From positions 1-43,970 of the forward strand of contig DATHMF010000008.1 of the NCBI GenBank assembly GCA_035487355.1: a stretch of 43,970 nt of DNA, given 5' to 3'. The notes beneath the pieces are model-generated. The model ran no database searches. It was not told where the DNA came from and saw nothing but the letters and a program-made list of their open reading frames with translations. The DNA comes from Terriglobales bacterium. GTDB taxonomy: Bacteria > Acidobacteriota > Terriglobia > Terriglobales > Acidobacteriaceae. A program made the translations under genes and the position numbers. The stretch's first letter is position 1. Each line of letters opens with the position of its first letter. Below, one piece after another: positions 31,825-41,065 of this stretch.

Positions 31825-32460
31825 ATGGAAAAGCAGAAGACAGTCGGGATTCTGATATTCGATCAAGTCGAGGTGCTCGATTTCTGCGGCCCGTTCGAAG
31901 TCTTTTCAGTTACGCGGCTCGATGAAAGCAAACGGTTCGAGGAGCCTTCGCCTTTTCAAGTCGTGCTCATCGCCGAGCGCGACCAGCCGGTGGTGACCAC
32001 GGGCAAGATGCGTGTGTTGCCTGACTACACTTTAGAGAGTTGTCCGCCGCTGGATATCCTGGTTGTCCCCGGTGGCTTGGGAACGCGCCGGGAGATCTCC
32101 AATACGAAGCTGCTTGCATGGATCAAGCAACGCGCTCCGCAGGTACAGACCCTGAGTTCGGTTTGCACCGGATCGCTGCTCTTGGCTGAAGCGCATCTTC
32201 TGGATGGCCTTCGCGCTACCACCCACTGGGCGTCGCTGGAAATGATGCGTAAACGCTTCCCGCAGGTGAAGGTTGAGAGCGAATTTCACTGGGTGGAAGA
32301 GGAAAATGTTATTACTTCTGCAGGCATCTCCGCGGGAATTGACATGGCACTGCGCATCGTCGCCCGCTATTTTGGTGAGAGCGTGGCGCGTACCAGCGCG
32401 GAGCGTATGGAATATCCGTATCCGGAGTCGGATGCCCGACGTGTGAGTGTGAGCGCATGA
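31825..32460 (+). CDS. DJ-1/PfpI-family (class I glutamine amidotransferase-like) protein
   Basis: 211 residues. Opening strand VGILIFDQVEVLDFCGPFEVFS, nucleophile elbow SVCTGSLLLAEA with the conserved Cys, then ATTHWASLEMM and ENVITSAGISAGIDMALRI. The pattern is that of the isonitrile hydratase/AraC-N-terminal subgroup without an attached AraC DNA-binding domain. The precise substrate is unknown. The stop overlaps the hisS start (ATGA), so it is cotranscribed with hisS. Confidence 0.87.
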   Translation: MEKQKTVGILIFDQVEVLDFCGPFEVFSVTRLDESKRFEEPSPFQVVLIAERDQPVVTTGKMRVLPDYTLESCPPLDILVVPGGLGTRREISNTKLLAWIKQRAPQVQTLSSVCTGSLLLAEAHLLDGLRATTHWASLEMMRKRFPQVKVESEFHWVEEENVITSAGISAGIDMALRIVARYFGESVARTSAERMEYPYPESDARRVSVSA

Positions 32461-33743
32461 TCAAATCAGTTCGTGGAACCCGCGATCTGCTGCCGCCCGA
32501 GACGGCGGTGTGGAATTTTGTGGAGGCTGCTGCTCGCGATGTTTTCCGCATCTACAACTTTCACGAAATCCGTACGCCGATTATCGAAGACCTGCAGCTT
32601 TTTAAACGCTCGGTGGGGGAAGAGACCGATATTGTCTCCAAAGAGATGTTTGCCTGGGAGGACCGCGCCCGCGCGGAGAGCGAAAAAGGGCAGTGGCTGG
32701 CCCTGCGTCCGGAAAATACCGCCGGTGTTGTGCGCGCTTACATTGAGCACAAGATGTGGGAGCGGCCCGGCTTACAAAAGCTGTTTTACATCGGCCCGCA
32801 GTTTCGCCGCGAGCGCCCGCAGAAGGGAAGATATCGCCAGTTCTACCAGATTGGCGCCGAGGTCATTGGTCCTACCGCTGCCGGAAGTGAGTCGCCTGCT
32901 GTAGATGCCGAAGTCCTTGAGATGCTGGTTACGCTGCTTGATCGCGTGGGCATTAGCGGATGGGAGCTGCAACTCAACTCCGTAGGCGACGCCAATTGCC
33001 GGCCCAAGTATTTTGCCGCGCTACAAGAGGCTCTACGCGATGTGGTGAAAAACATGTGCAGCGATTGCCAGCGGCGCGCCGAAACCAACCCTCTGCGGGT
33101 CTTTGACTGCAAGGTGCCTGAAGACCAGCCCATCATCGAAAAGCTGCCGCGCATGAGTGACTACCTGGATGAAAGTTGCCGCACGCACTTCCAGGCAGTG
33201 CAGGATATCCTGCGCTCTCTCGAAGTCCCGTTTGTGCTCAACAGCCGCCTGGTGCGCGGGCTTGATTACTACACGCGTACGGCATTCGAGTTCACGCACG
33301 GCGCACTGGGAGCGCAAAACGCAATCTTGGGCGGCGGCCGCTATGACGGCCTCTCGGAGAACCTGGGCGGCCCGCCCGCGCCAGGCATTGGCTTTGCCAT
33401 TGGCGAAGACCGCTTTGTGATGGCCATTCAGGAGTCGGCGGAAGCGGTATCGTCCAAGCCGGATGTTTACATCGCTCCCTTGGGTGCAGGCATGGACCGC
33501 GAGGCCGCCCGGCTGGCCCGCGAGTTGCGCCAGCATGATGTGATTGTCGAGCTGGGGAATGAAAGCTTCCGTCTGAAGAAATCGCTCGAAACCGCCAGCA
33601 AGATCGGCGCACGCTTTGCCCTGATCGTAGGAGAGAATGAAATTAAAGCCAACGAGTTTGCGCTTAAGAATCTCGCTACCGGTGAACAGATCACAGTTCC
33701 TCGTGCAGGTCTGGCCACAAAAATTCAATCTGTACGCGGATAG
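32457..33743 (+). CDS. hisS: Histidyl-tRNA synthetase
   Basis: Class II synthetase. 428 residues, with RGTRDLLPPETAVW, motif 2 (FYIGPQFRRERPQKGRYRQF, ENTAGVVRAYIEH), the HisA motif LVRGLDYYTRTAFEF and motif 3 GGGRYDGL..GIGFAIGEDR. A C-terminal anticodon-binding domain starts at about 330 (PDVYIAPLGAGMDREAARLA). Overlaps the DJ-1 gene by 4 bp. Confidence 0.97.
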   Translation: MIKSVRGTRDLLPPETAVWNFVEAAARDVFRIYNFHEIRTPIIEDLQLFKRSVGEETDIVSKEMFAWEDRARAESEKGQWLALRPENTAGVVRAYIEHKMWERPGLQKLFYIGPQFRRERPQKGRYRQFYQIGAEVIGPTAAGSESPAVDAEVLEMLVTLLDRVGISGWELQLNSVGDANCRPKYFAALQEALRDVVKNMCSDCQRRAETNPLRVFDCKVPEDQPIIEKLPRMSDYLDESCRTHFQAVQDILRSLEVPFVLNSRLVRGLDYYTRTAFEFTHGALGAQNAILGGGRYDGLSENLGGPPAPGIGFAIGEDRFVMAIQESAEAVSSKPDVYIAPLGAGMDREAARLARELRQHDVIVELGNESFRLKKSLETASKIGARFALIVGENEIKANEFALKNLATGEQITVPRAGLATKIQSVRG

Positions 33744-33821
33744 AATAGAGGACGGAAGTTTGTTTGTGCCGTAAACTGGCTCGAATCTATCTTTTTTGTT
33801 TGCGACCCCTGCGGAGGGTAT

Positions 33822-34334
33822 ATGTCTCGAAAGCGGCTATTTTTCTTTTTGATCGCTGTTTTAGGCGCACTCGTTCTGCTGACAACAAGTTGTTCCAAAT
33901 CGGGTCCTAACTCAGCTTCGACCAACTCGGCGAACCTGCGGCCGGCGGGTCCTCCCAAGCCGTGCTCTCTGATTACACAGGAGGAGGTAGAAACCGCCTT
34001 GGGCAAAGGGGCCAGCATGAACTCCGGCACCAACCCGCGCACAGGAATAGAGGAATGCAGCCTGAAGCCGGTTAATGCAACCGATCTGGATCAGCTTATT
34101 ATCGTCGTCCACGAAACCACCCCGGAGAGTTGGGAGAAGCTGAAGAAAAACTACATGCGGGACCAAAGCGTGAAACCGATTCCCGGTCTTGGCGATGACG
34201 CAATCAATGTAGACAAGTATGGCGTCTGGGTGCGCAAAGGCAACCTGTATTTGCAGATTTTTGGCGCAATCAATAGCCAGCGAGACGAAAAAGCCGAGCT
34301 TTACCTTGCAGAGAGAGCTGTCTCGCATTTATAG
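33822..34334 (+). CDS. Predicted lipoprotein
   Basis: 170 residues. N-terminus MSRKRLFFFLIAVLGALVLL with lipobox LTTSC (Cys at 24), then a Ser/Asn/Pro linker (KSGPNSASTNSANLRP). Mature domain starts PCSLITQEEVETALGK, the pattern of DUF3558-like lipoproteins (family assignment tentative), and contains a single extra Cys pair (PC.., EEC). It would be acylated by the Lgt encoded at 18563. The ribosome-binding site GGAGGG is at about 33810-33815. Confidence 0.82.
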   Translation: MSRKRLFFFLIAVLGALVLLTTSCSKSGPNSASTNSANLRPAGPPKPCSLITQEEVETALGKGASMNSGTNPRTGIEECSLKPVNATDLDQLIIVVHETTPESWEKLKKNYMRDQSVKPIPGLGDDAINVDKYGVWVRKGNLYLQIFGAINSQRDEKAELYLAERAVSHL

Positions 34335-34420
34335 GTTGAGCCCAGACGGAGCCGCATCCCCGACCTTATATAATCTCTAATTCCGCCTCCCAGCGGATAT
34401 TTCCTGTACAGGACAAACGC

Positions 34421-36235
34421 TTGCAACTGGACTTTTTAGGCGATCTTCAACGTACACATACCTGCGGGGCATTGCGCGCCGCAGATGCTGACAAGGAAGT
34501 TGTGCTCATGGGTTGGGTCAACCGCCGCCGCGACCTGGGCAACCTCATCTTCATTGATATCCGCGACCGTAGCGGTGTGAGCCAGGTGGTCTTTAACCAC
34601 GAGGCCAACGCTGCGCTGCACGAGAAGGCGTCCGGGCTGCGCTCGGAGTACGTCATTGCGGTGCTGGGCAAAGTGAAGCAGCGCGATCCCAGCACCTACA
34701 ACAAAAATATCCCTACCGGTGAAGTCGAAGTTGTGGCGCGCGAGCTTCGCCTGTTGAACGAATCCAAGGTTCTGCCTTTTCTTCCCGGCGAGCCCGATGC
34801 GGCCCAATTACCTAACGAAGAGGTCCGCCTGAAGTACCGCTATCTCGACCTGCGCCGCACGCCCATGCAAGCCAACATCGAGTTGCGGCACAAGGTCGCG
34901 CTGGCCATCCGCAATCATCTGGCCGGGCTGGGTTTTTACGAAATCGAGACGCCGTTTATGACGCGCTCCACGCCTGAGGGCGCGCGCGACTATCTGGTGC
35001 CCAGCCGGGTCTATCCCGGGTCGTTCTATGCGCTGCCGCAATCGCCGCAGTTGTTTAAGCAGATCCTGATGATCTCGGGCTTCGACAAATATTTCCAGAT
35101 CGTGCGCTGCTTCCGTGACGAAGACCTGCGCGCCGACCGCCAACCCGAGTTCACCCAGATTGACCTGGAGATGACCTTCCCGCAGCAGGAACGCGTCTTC
35201 GAAGTTGTAGAAGGATTCTTGAAGGCCGCTTTTAAGGCTGCGGGCATTGACCTGCCCACGCCTTTCCAGCGCATGACCTATGACGAGGCTATCCGCCTCT
35301 ACGGCATTGATAAGCCCGACCTGCGCCTGCCTGCCATGACCGATGTAAAGCAATGCTTCACGCCGGAGATGATGCAGACGCTCGATATTGCAGACGAATT
35401 GCCGGTCGTGGCCATTCGCATCCCATCGGTGGGCGAGCTTTCGCGCAAAGACCGTGAGACGGCGCGCGAAAAGCTTTGGGGCGGACACGTGAATCTCCAT
35501 CTATTCGACGACCTGAAGCGGCTCGATAAGTCGTTTGCAGGTGTTGAAGAAAAACTGCGCTCCGCAGCGAAGGGTTCTTCCGGTGATCTTGTTGTCGTGG
35601 TTGCCGGTAGAAAGTCCGCTGTTCAGGAACTCAGCACTGCTGGCGTGCTGAAGACCGCCGGAGCATTTCGCCTGCGGCTGGCAGAAGAATACGCCGACCG
35701 CCACAAGGCGTTTGCCGGTGATCTCAAAGACCCCAAGTCCTATCATCTGCTGTGGGTCACCGATTTCCCCATGTTTGAGTGGGAGGAGGAAAGCCAGCGC
35801 TGGATGCCGGCGCATCATCCCTTTACCTCGCCGCACGAGCGCGACATGGAAAAAGTTCTGGCGCATAAGGATCTCGGTTCGGTGCGCGCCCTGGCCTACG
35901 ACGTTGTCATGAACGGCACCGAGCTGGGCTCGGGCTCCATCCGTATTCACCGCCAGGACGTACAGAAGCAAATCTTCAGTGCGCTGGGCATGAGCGAGGA
36001 AGAGGCCAAATCACGCTTCGGCTTTTTCCTTGAAGCGCTGGAGTACGGCACGCCTCCGCACGGGGGGATCGCACTGGGCTTGGATCGCATAGTCATGATT
36101 CTGGCCGGAGCCGAGAGTTTGCGTGAAGTTATCCCATTCCCAAAAACAGCCAAGGCGGTAGACATGATGGTGGACGCGCCTACTCCGGTCAGCGATGCGC
36201 AGTTACGAGAGCTGGGGATCAAGGTGAAAAACTGA
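34421..36235 (+). CDS. aspS: Aspartyl-tRNA synthetase (bacterial type, possibly non-discriminating)
   Basis: 604 residues from a TTG start (AGGACA about 8 nt upstream). N-terminal OB anticodon-binding domain (THTCGALRAADADKEVVLMG, FIDIRDRSGVSQVVF), motif 2 (PQSPQLFKQILMISGFDKYF, RCFRDEDLRADRQPEFTQID), bacterial GAD insertion domain (about 300-420), and motif 3 GIALGLDRIVMILAG. In bacteria without AsnRS the enzyme also charges tRNA-Asn; the sequence alone does not decide. It is upstream of a membrane protein gene. Confidence 0.96.
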   Translation: MQLDFLGDLQRTHTCGALRAADADKEVVLMGWVNRRRDLGNLIFIDIRDRSGVSQVVFNHEANAALHEKASGLRSEYVIAVLGKVKQRDPSTYNKNIPTGEVEVVARELRLLNESKVLPFLPGEPDAAQLPNEEVRLKYRYLDLRRTPMQANIELRHKVALAIRNHLAGLGFYEIETPFMTRSTPEGARDYLVPSRVYPGSFYALPQSPQLFKQILMISGFDKYFQIVRCFRDEDLRADRQPEFTQIDLEMTFPQQERVFEVVEGFLKAAFKAAGIDLPTPFQRMTYDEAIRLYGIDKPDLRLPAMTDVKQCFTPEMMQTLDIADELPVVAIRIPSVGELSRKDRETAREKLWGGHVNLHLFDDLKRLDKSFAGVEEKLRSAAKGSSGDLVVVVAGRKSAVQELSTAGVLKTAGAFRLRLAEEYADRHKAFAGDLKDPKSYHLLWVTDFPMFEWEEESQRWMPAHHPFTSPHERDMEKVLAHKDLGSVRALAYDVVMNGTELGSGSIRIHRQDVQKQIFSALGMSEEEAKSRFGFFLEALEYGTPPHGGIALGLDRIVMILAGAESLREVIPFPKTAKAVDMMVDAPTPVSDAQLRELGIKVKN

Positions 36236-36337
36236 ACCTTGCTTATTTTCCTCATTCGGCGGTTGCTGCAGCACCTGCAGCCGAATAAGACGGCAAAGAT
36301 TTCTCTTGTCTGTTACTCATGCATCGTTGTCCCCTGC

Positions 36338-37018
36338 ATGATCATAGACAGGATGCGCCTCGGAATATTGATAACTGCAACTTTCTCCCTGATGTTTCTA
36401 TTGTTAGGTTTTTTGGCATTCCCGGCGCGTATGCCTGAATTCCAATTCAACCTTCCCGGGCGGGAAGGAGATGCCCCGGAAGAGGATCAAGTTACAAGCC
36501 TTTCTAATCTTCGGATCGAGGCCAGCGCATTTCCACAGTATTTTCATGGAGAGGTGCTGGTGCGAAGCTGGTCTCTCGTAGCAGCCTTGTGGTTGGTGTC
36601 GCTTGCGGCGGTGATTCTGCTGCTCTCTCCAATTTCATTTGAAAAACTGCTGAGATCAGATCTTGGGTTTTGGTCGTTAGTGCTTCCGGTGATGGGCGGA
36701 GCCATACTTTTAGGTTCCGCTGCGACCTGGTGTCATGAACGATGGTTCCTGCGGCGAGCGCTATTAACTCTTGGTCTTGTACAAAGCATCACGGCGACTG
36801 CCAACGGCCGGCTGCTGATTCGTTATGAGTTCCTTGACCAAAGCCGCGAACGCAGAGGTGGAATGGAGTACGATCTGAGCGGCCATCAACCAGAGCCGCT
36901 GGTGTTCGTGCTGTACAGTAGCCGTAACCCAGACAAGAACCGTTCTGCACGTGGATTATTTTTCCATAGGTTTGACATTAAAAAACAAGGGTCTACGCTG
37001 AAAACAACTGAAACATAG
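36338..37018 (+). CDS. Membrane protein with two or three transmembrane helices
   Basis: 226 residues from ATG 36338 (the frame is open from a TTG at 36239 and no start has a good ribosome-binding site, so the start is uncertain). Hydrophobic helices at about 9-30 (LGILITATFSLMFLLLGFLA), 83-106 (SLVAALWLVSLAAVILLLSP) and about 113-130 (LGFWSLVLPVMGGAILLGSA). The C-terminal soluble part (TATANGRLLIRYEFLDQSRE) has the beta character of DUF3592-type domains. No function assigned. Confidence 0.7.
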   Translation: MIIDRMRLGILITATFSLMFLLLGFLAFPARMPEFQFNLPGREGDAPEEDQVTSLSNLRIEASAFPQYFHGEVLVRSWSLVAALWLVSLAAVILLLSPISFEKLLRSDLGFWSLVLPVMGGAILLGSAATWCHERWFLRRALLTLGLVQSITATANGRLLIRYEFLDQSRERRGGMEYDLSGHQPEPLVFVLYSSRNPDKNRSARGLFFHRFDIKKQGSTLKTTET

Positions 37019-37030
37019 GCTACATGCCGC

Positions 37031-37255
37031 ATGAAACGCCTGCCCATAGACTCCCGCGCCATCCGCTCTGCGGCATACGATACAGAGCTGCTGATTCTTG
37101 AAATCGAATTCACCAACGGGAGCATTTACCACTACTACCGCGTGCCGCCTGCAACCTATCAGCAATTCTGTGACGCCGATTCCAAGGGAACCTTTGTCAA
37201 TCAAAGCATCAAGCCCAATTTCGAATACCGGGAAATCCGCAAGCCTGCTCGTTGA
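37031..37255 (+). CDS. KTSC-domain protein
   Basis: 74 residues, almost entirely a KTSC domain: RAIRSAAYDTELLILEIEFT, GSIYHYYRVPPATYQQFCDA and KGTFVNQSIKPNFEYREI. Here the usual Ser of KTSC-type ends is in DSKGTF. The family is often linked to lysyl-tRNA synthetase C-termini or nucleic-acid proteins; function unproven. 12 bp after the membrane protein and just before mutL. Confidence 0.85.
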   Translation: MKRLPIDSRAIRSAAYDTELLILEIEFTNGSIYHYYRVPPATYQQFCDADSKGTFVNQSIKPNFEYREIRKPAR

Positions 37256-37299
37256 AACAATCGCCACTGGTTTCCTCAGCGTTTACAATCAATCACAAG

Positions 37300-39279
37300 A
37301 TGGCGCGCATTCATGTTCTGCCTGAGCACGTTGCCAACAAGATTGCCGCAGGTGAAGTGGTGGAACGCCCGGCCTCGGTGGTCAAGGAGTTGCTCGAGAA
37401 CTCGCTCGATGCCGGCGCGCGCCGCATCAAGGTGCAGGTTGAGGCGGGCGGCAGAAAGCTGATTCAGATCACCGACGACGGCTGCGGCATGGTACGCGAC
37501 GATGCCTTGCTGGCCTTTGAACGCCATGCCACCTCCAAGATCAAGAATGCTGACGATTTGTTGAATATTGCGACCCTCGGCTTCCGCGGCGAGGCGCTGC
37601 CTTCCATCGCCTCAGTGTCGCGGCTGCTGCTGGAAACCCGCGCCGCCGATGAGAGCAGCGGAACGCTCATTGAAATTAACGGTGGCAAGATGCAGCGCGT
37701 GGAAGATGCCGGACTGCCATCCGGTACCACCATCACCGTCCGCGATCTGTTCTTCAACATTCCAGCCCGCCGTAAATTTCTGAAAGCCGAGTCCACCGAG
37801 CTCTCGCATATTGCCTCGCTGGTCACGCACTATGCGCTGGCGCATCCCGAGATGCACTTTGAATTGCATTCCATGTCGAATGCCATGCTGGTGGCGCCGC
37901 CGGTTGCCGGGCACTCTGAGCGGGTCTTTCAGGTTTTTGGGAAAGAGATTCTCGATCAGCTTATCCCGGTTTCGGCAGAGCTACGGCTGGAGCATGTTGG
38001 CCTGCCCCAACCTCCGCCCTGGAAGCGCGACGAAGATTATCAGGCGCCCGTTCCAGGGGAGCTTAAGTTGCATGGATTTGTAAGCAAACCTGAGGTTCAG
38101 AAGCTCAATCGCAATTCGATTTTTATTTTTGTGAATCGGCGGTTGATTCGTGACCGCGTGGTGCAGCACGCTATCACCGAGGCCTACCGCAACGTTATCC
38201 CGCCGACGGTTTTTCCTGTAGTTCTGCTCTTCCTGGAGCTGCCCGGCGAAGAGGTGGATGTGAACGTGCATCCTTCCAAGACCGAGGTCCGCTTCCGGCA
38301 GGGTTCGACCGTGCATGATTTTATACGCGACTCGCTGCGGGCGGCCCTGATGCAGGCCCGGCCTGTGCCGCAGTTCACGCGCGAGATTCATACCCAGCCA
38401 ACGGCACGCCAGGCGCTTACGCAGGGTATTGCTCCTGCCGGTTCAGAATCGGACCTCGCCGCGAATGCCGAGACCGCCCAGAGCAGCGATTTTGTCTTAC
38501 AAGCGCCCACTCTGCCACCGCGCAATGAGAGTTTTTCATTTCAAGAAGGGATCTCGATTGACGCCAATGCGGCAGCGTCAATGTTGGCGCCTGGACCGGC
38601 GGGGCTGGTTTTGGAGACGCGCAACGGATCTTCATGGTGTAGCGGTATTGCTGTTACAGAGAGAGAAGTCGCGCCGGGCCAGAACGAAGGGCCTATTGCT
38701 CTGGGGAATCTCAAGCCCCTGGGCCAGATTCGTGATTCGTTTATCATTGCCGCCGATCCCAGCGGTCTGTGGATTATTGACCAGCACGTCGCGCACGAGC
38801 GCGTGCTCTTTGAGCGCATCCTGCGGCAGCGGGAGACGCGGCACGTGGAGAGCCAGCGCCTGCTGATGCCGCTGATTGTGGAGCTTACTGCAGGCCAGCA
38901 GGCGGTTTTTGCCGAGATCAGCGATGAACTTCGGCGCAACGGATTTGAAGTCGAGCCTTTCGGCGCAGGGACAATCGCCGTGAAGGCTGCGCCCGGCGGG
39001 ATTGATCCTGCCGACGTCGAGCGCCTGCTGCACGAGCTGCTTGATCACTTGGAAAAAGAGGATCAATCCATCAATTTGGAAAAGTTGCGCGGCGAAATTG
39101 CGGCTTCCATCGCCTGCCACGCTGCCATCAAAGTGAACATGCCCCTGGAGCACTCCAAGATGGAGTGGCTCATCTCTGAATTGAGCAAGACACAGTGTCC
39201 TATGTCTTGTCCACACGGACGTCCGGTAGTACTGCGGTATTCTGTAAGGGACATCCAAAAGGCATTCAAAAGGATTTAG
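37300..39279 (+). CDS. mutL: DNA mismatch repair protein MutL
   Basis: GHKL ATPase that couples MutS recognition to strand incision. 659 residues from ATG 37300 (MARIHVLPEHVANKIAAGEV is the family N-terminus; the frame is open 16 codons upstream). ATPase motifs ELLENSLDAGA, DDGCGM, TLGFRGEALPSIASV and FFNIPARRKFLK are intact. After a variable linker (about 340-460) the C-terminal domain has DQHVAHERVLFE (from about 494), ACHAAIKVNMPL and CPHGRP. This is the endonuclease-type metal site DQHA(x)2E(x)4E with Ala replaced by Val. A nicking MutL is therefore likely, consistent with no MutH. Confidence 0.95.
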   Translation: MARIHVLPEHVANKIAAGEVVERPASVVKELLENSLDAGARRIKVQVEAGGRKLIQITDDGCGMVRDDALLAFERHATSKIKNADDLLNIATLGFRGEALPSIASVSRLLLETRAADESSGTLIEINGGKMQRVEDAGLPSGTTITVRDLFFNIPARRKFLKAESTELSHIASLVTHYALAHPEMHFELHSMSNAMLVAPPVAGHSERVFQVFGKEILDQLIPVSAELRLEHVGLPQPPPWKRDEDYQAPVPGELKLHGFVSKPEVQKLNRNSIFIFVNRRLIRDRVVQHAITEAYRNVIPPTVFPVVLLFLELPGEEVDVNVHPSKTEVRFRQGSTVHDFIRDSLRAALMQARPVPQFTREIHTQPTARQALTQGIAPAGSESDLAANAETAQSSDFVLQAPTLPPRNESFSFQEGISIDANAAASMLAPGPAGLVLETRNGSSWCSGIAVTEREVAPGQNEGPIALGNLKPLGQIRDSFIIAADPSGLWIIDQHVAHERVLFERILRQRETRHVESQRLLMPLIVELTAGQQAVFAEISDELRRNGFEVEPFGAGTIAVKAAPGGIDPADVERLLHELLDHLEKEDQSINLEKLRGEIAASIACHAAIKVNMPLEHSKMEWLISELSKTQCPMSCPHGRPVVLRYSVRDIQKAFKRI

Positions 39280-39280
39280 G

Positions 39281-39305
39281 GTAGAGACGTAGCTTGCTAC
39301 GTCTC
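39281..39305. repeat. GTAGAGACGTAGC palindrome after mutL
   Basis: GAGACGTAGC-tt-GCTACGTCTC directly follows the mutL stop. It is the same unit as the left arm of the nested repeat at 26280. It could also end mutL transcripts, though no T-run follows. Confidence 0.8.
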
Positions 39306-39340
39306 CTGATTAACCGGCAACTGAGAACCGAGAACTACTA

Positions 39341-40213
39341 ATGACTGAAGTCGAAATCCAAGAGCAACGCCGAAGCAAGTGGCGCATTGGGCGTCCTGCT
39401 CGCACGCTGGAAGATGCTGCTGAATTCGTGAATTCGGTAGGGCTCTGTCTTGTGCACCCGGTCCGCCCCCCGCTCTTGGCGCCGACGTTTTTGGGGGCAT
39501 ACACCGGCAGCGACCAGGATTTGCCGACTGCGCAGCAGGCATACAAAGATCCCCGCGTGGCCGAAGCGCGCGAACTGATGGTGCGTCTTTTGCGCCAGCG
39601 CCTGGCCTATGAGGTCAACATTGCGGGTGAGGGAACTCTCTTGCTTTCGGCGCAGACCTTCCCCTATTTTTATGCGCTGGTGGGCGACCGCAATCCCAGG
39701 AAAGATTTGAAAGACGATGCTGCCGGGCGGAGTAATTCTCCGCTGACCCAGGATGCCTTCATGGTAATTCAGCGCGAGGGGCCGATTTCCTGGCGTCGGC
39801 TGGGAGAGGTTCTGGGCGGCGCTCCTTCAGAGGCGGCGCTCGATCGCTCGCTGATGGAGCTATGGTCGCGCCTGCGCATTACCCGCGTGGATTACCGCCC
39901 CGAAGAGGGTGTTCTGTGGGACGTCCTCTATCGCTGGTCGCCGGATGCGGTGAAAGAAGGAATACAGCTTTCGGTGGCAGAAGGTCTTTCGGCATTGCTT
40001 TCCAAATACTTGGATGCGGTGGTTGCCGCCGAGCAGGGTGAGATCGAAGCTTTTTTCCAGCCGCTGGTGGCCCGCTCCCGCGTGAAGGAGGCCATCCATG
40101 CCCTTCTGGCTGCTCGGCAATTCAGCTTTGTGCAGACTGGCCGGCGAACCTTGATCCAGAACACGCCTCCGGTGGAGCCGCGCCAGCAGCGCAATTTGGT
40201 GCGAAGCCGTTAA
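39341..40213 (+). CDS. Winged-helix protein, possibly AlkZ-related
   Basis: 290 residues, no signal peptide. FVNSVGLCLVHPVRPPLLAP near 30-49, PRVAEARELMVRLLRQRLAY, TFPYFYALVGDRN, then predicted winged-helix repeats (QDAFMVIQREGPISWRRLGE, AALDRSLMELWSRLRITRVD, SRVKEAIHALLAARQFSFVQ). The pattern recalls the AlkZ/YcaQ-related winged-helix proteins (DNA glycosylase relatives). The QxQ active-site motif of true AlkZ is not seen, so repair activity is doubtful. It follows mutL, which fits a DNA-repair theme. Confidence 0.55.
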   Translation: MTEVEIQEQRRSKWRIGRPARTLEDAAEFVNSVGLCLVHPVRPPLLAPTFLGAYTGSDQDLPTAQQAYKDPRVAEARELMVRLLRQRLAYEVNIAGEGTLLLSAQTFPYFYALVGDRNPRKDLKDDAAGRSNSPLTQDAFMVIQREGPISWRRLGEVLGGAPSEAALDRSLMELWSRLRITRVDYRPEEGVLWDVLYRWSPDAVKEGIQLSVAEGLSALLSKYLDAVVAAEQGEIEAFFQPLVARSRVKEAIHALLAARQFSFVQTGRRTLIQNTPPVEPRQQRNLVRSR

Positions 40214-40236
40214 ACTATAGGGCTGCCCATTTTCCC

Positions 40237-40965
40237 ATGAGCGTCAAAAAACTTATCATCGCGATTGATGGCCCCGCCGGTGCGGGCAAGAGCACCATCG
40301 CCTCTAGACTCGCCCGCCAGTTGGGATACGTGAATATTGAGACCGGCGCTATGTACCGCGCGCTGGCTTTGAAAGCTGTCGAGTCGGATGTGGGCTTCGA
40401 CGAAGGGCCCGAACTGGTCGCATTGGCCCAGAAGTCGCATATTGATCTGGAGCCTACCCTTGATGGCAACCGCGTGCTGCTGGATGGCCAGGATGTTACA
40501 CGGCGAATACGCGAGCGTGATGTTACTGAGGCGGCCTCGCAGGTTTCGATTCATCCCGGCGTGCGGGAGTGGATGGTAAGCCGCCAGCGCGAGATGGGCC
40601 TGGCCGGCGGAGTGGTGATGGAAGGCCGCGATATCGGCACAAAAGTCTTTCCCGATGCCGCCGTAAAGATTTTTCTTGATGCGGCACCTGAGGTCCGTGG
40701 CGAAAGACGCTTTCGCCAGCAAGGGCCGGTGGCCTCTCCTGCACCTTCGGCAGTTCCGACTGAAGCTGCGCAAAAAAAAGCGGCCGCGGTGGTTGCCGAG
40801 ATGCGCGAGCGGGATGAGCGCGACCGCTCCCGCGCCAACTCTCCCCTGGTCCCCGCTCCTGACGCCGTGATCATTGATTCCACCAATCTCACCATCGAGC
40901 AAGTAATGGAGCAAGTGGACCGCATCATCGCAGAAAAGCTGCGTGTCTCGGCGGGGTCCAACTAG
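40237..40965 (+). CDS. cmk: Cytidylate kinase
   Basis: Phosphorylates CMP/dCMP. 242 residues, against about 220-230 usual. P-loop IDGPAGAGKSTIASRLA (10-26), GAMYRALAL (36-44), GVVMEGRDIGTKVFPDA, RGERRFRQ, and ERDERDRSRANSPLVPA. An Ala/Pro-rich stretch (GPVASPAPSAVPTEAAQKKA) sits before the ERDERD segment, slightly lengthening the lid region. It starts 24 bp after the AlkZ-like gene. Confidence 0.95.
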   Translation: MSVKKLIIAIDGPAGAGKSTIASRLARQLGYVNIETGAMYRALALKAVESDVGFDEGPELVALAQKSHIDLEPTLDGNRVLLDGQDVTRRIRERDVTEAASQVSIHPGVREWMVSRQREMGLAGGVVMEGRDIGTKVFPDAAVKIFLDAAPEVRGERRFRQQGPVASPAPSAVPTEAAQKKAAAVVAEMRERDERDRSRANSPLVPAPDAVIIDSTNLTIEQVMEQVDRIIAEKLRVSAGSN

Positions 40966-40970
40966 GGTTA

Positions 40971-41050
40971 GAGATGTAGCATGCTGCGTCTCCGCAGTTG
41001 GTGTCACCCCTCCCGGGGCATTGGTTTTCTCTGTGCCTCTGTGGTGAATC
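40971..41050. repeat. Degenerate copies of two dispersed repeats
   Basis: GAGATGTAGC-at-GCTGCGTCTC (40971-40992) followed by GCAGTTGGTGTCACC is a decayed copy of the 26280 repeat. At 41025-41050, in inverted orientation, comes GATTCACCACAGAGGCACAG, matching the CACCACAGAGACACCGAG unit at 28046. Both lie between cmk and the sigma factor gene. Confidence 0.65.
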
Positions 41051-41065
41051 TTAAGCGGGCTCAAC

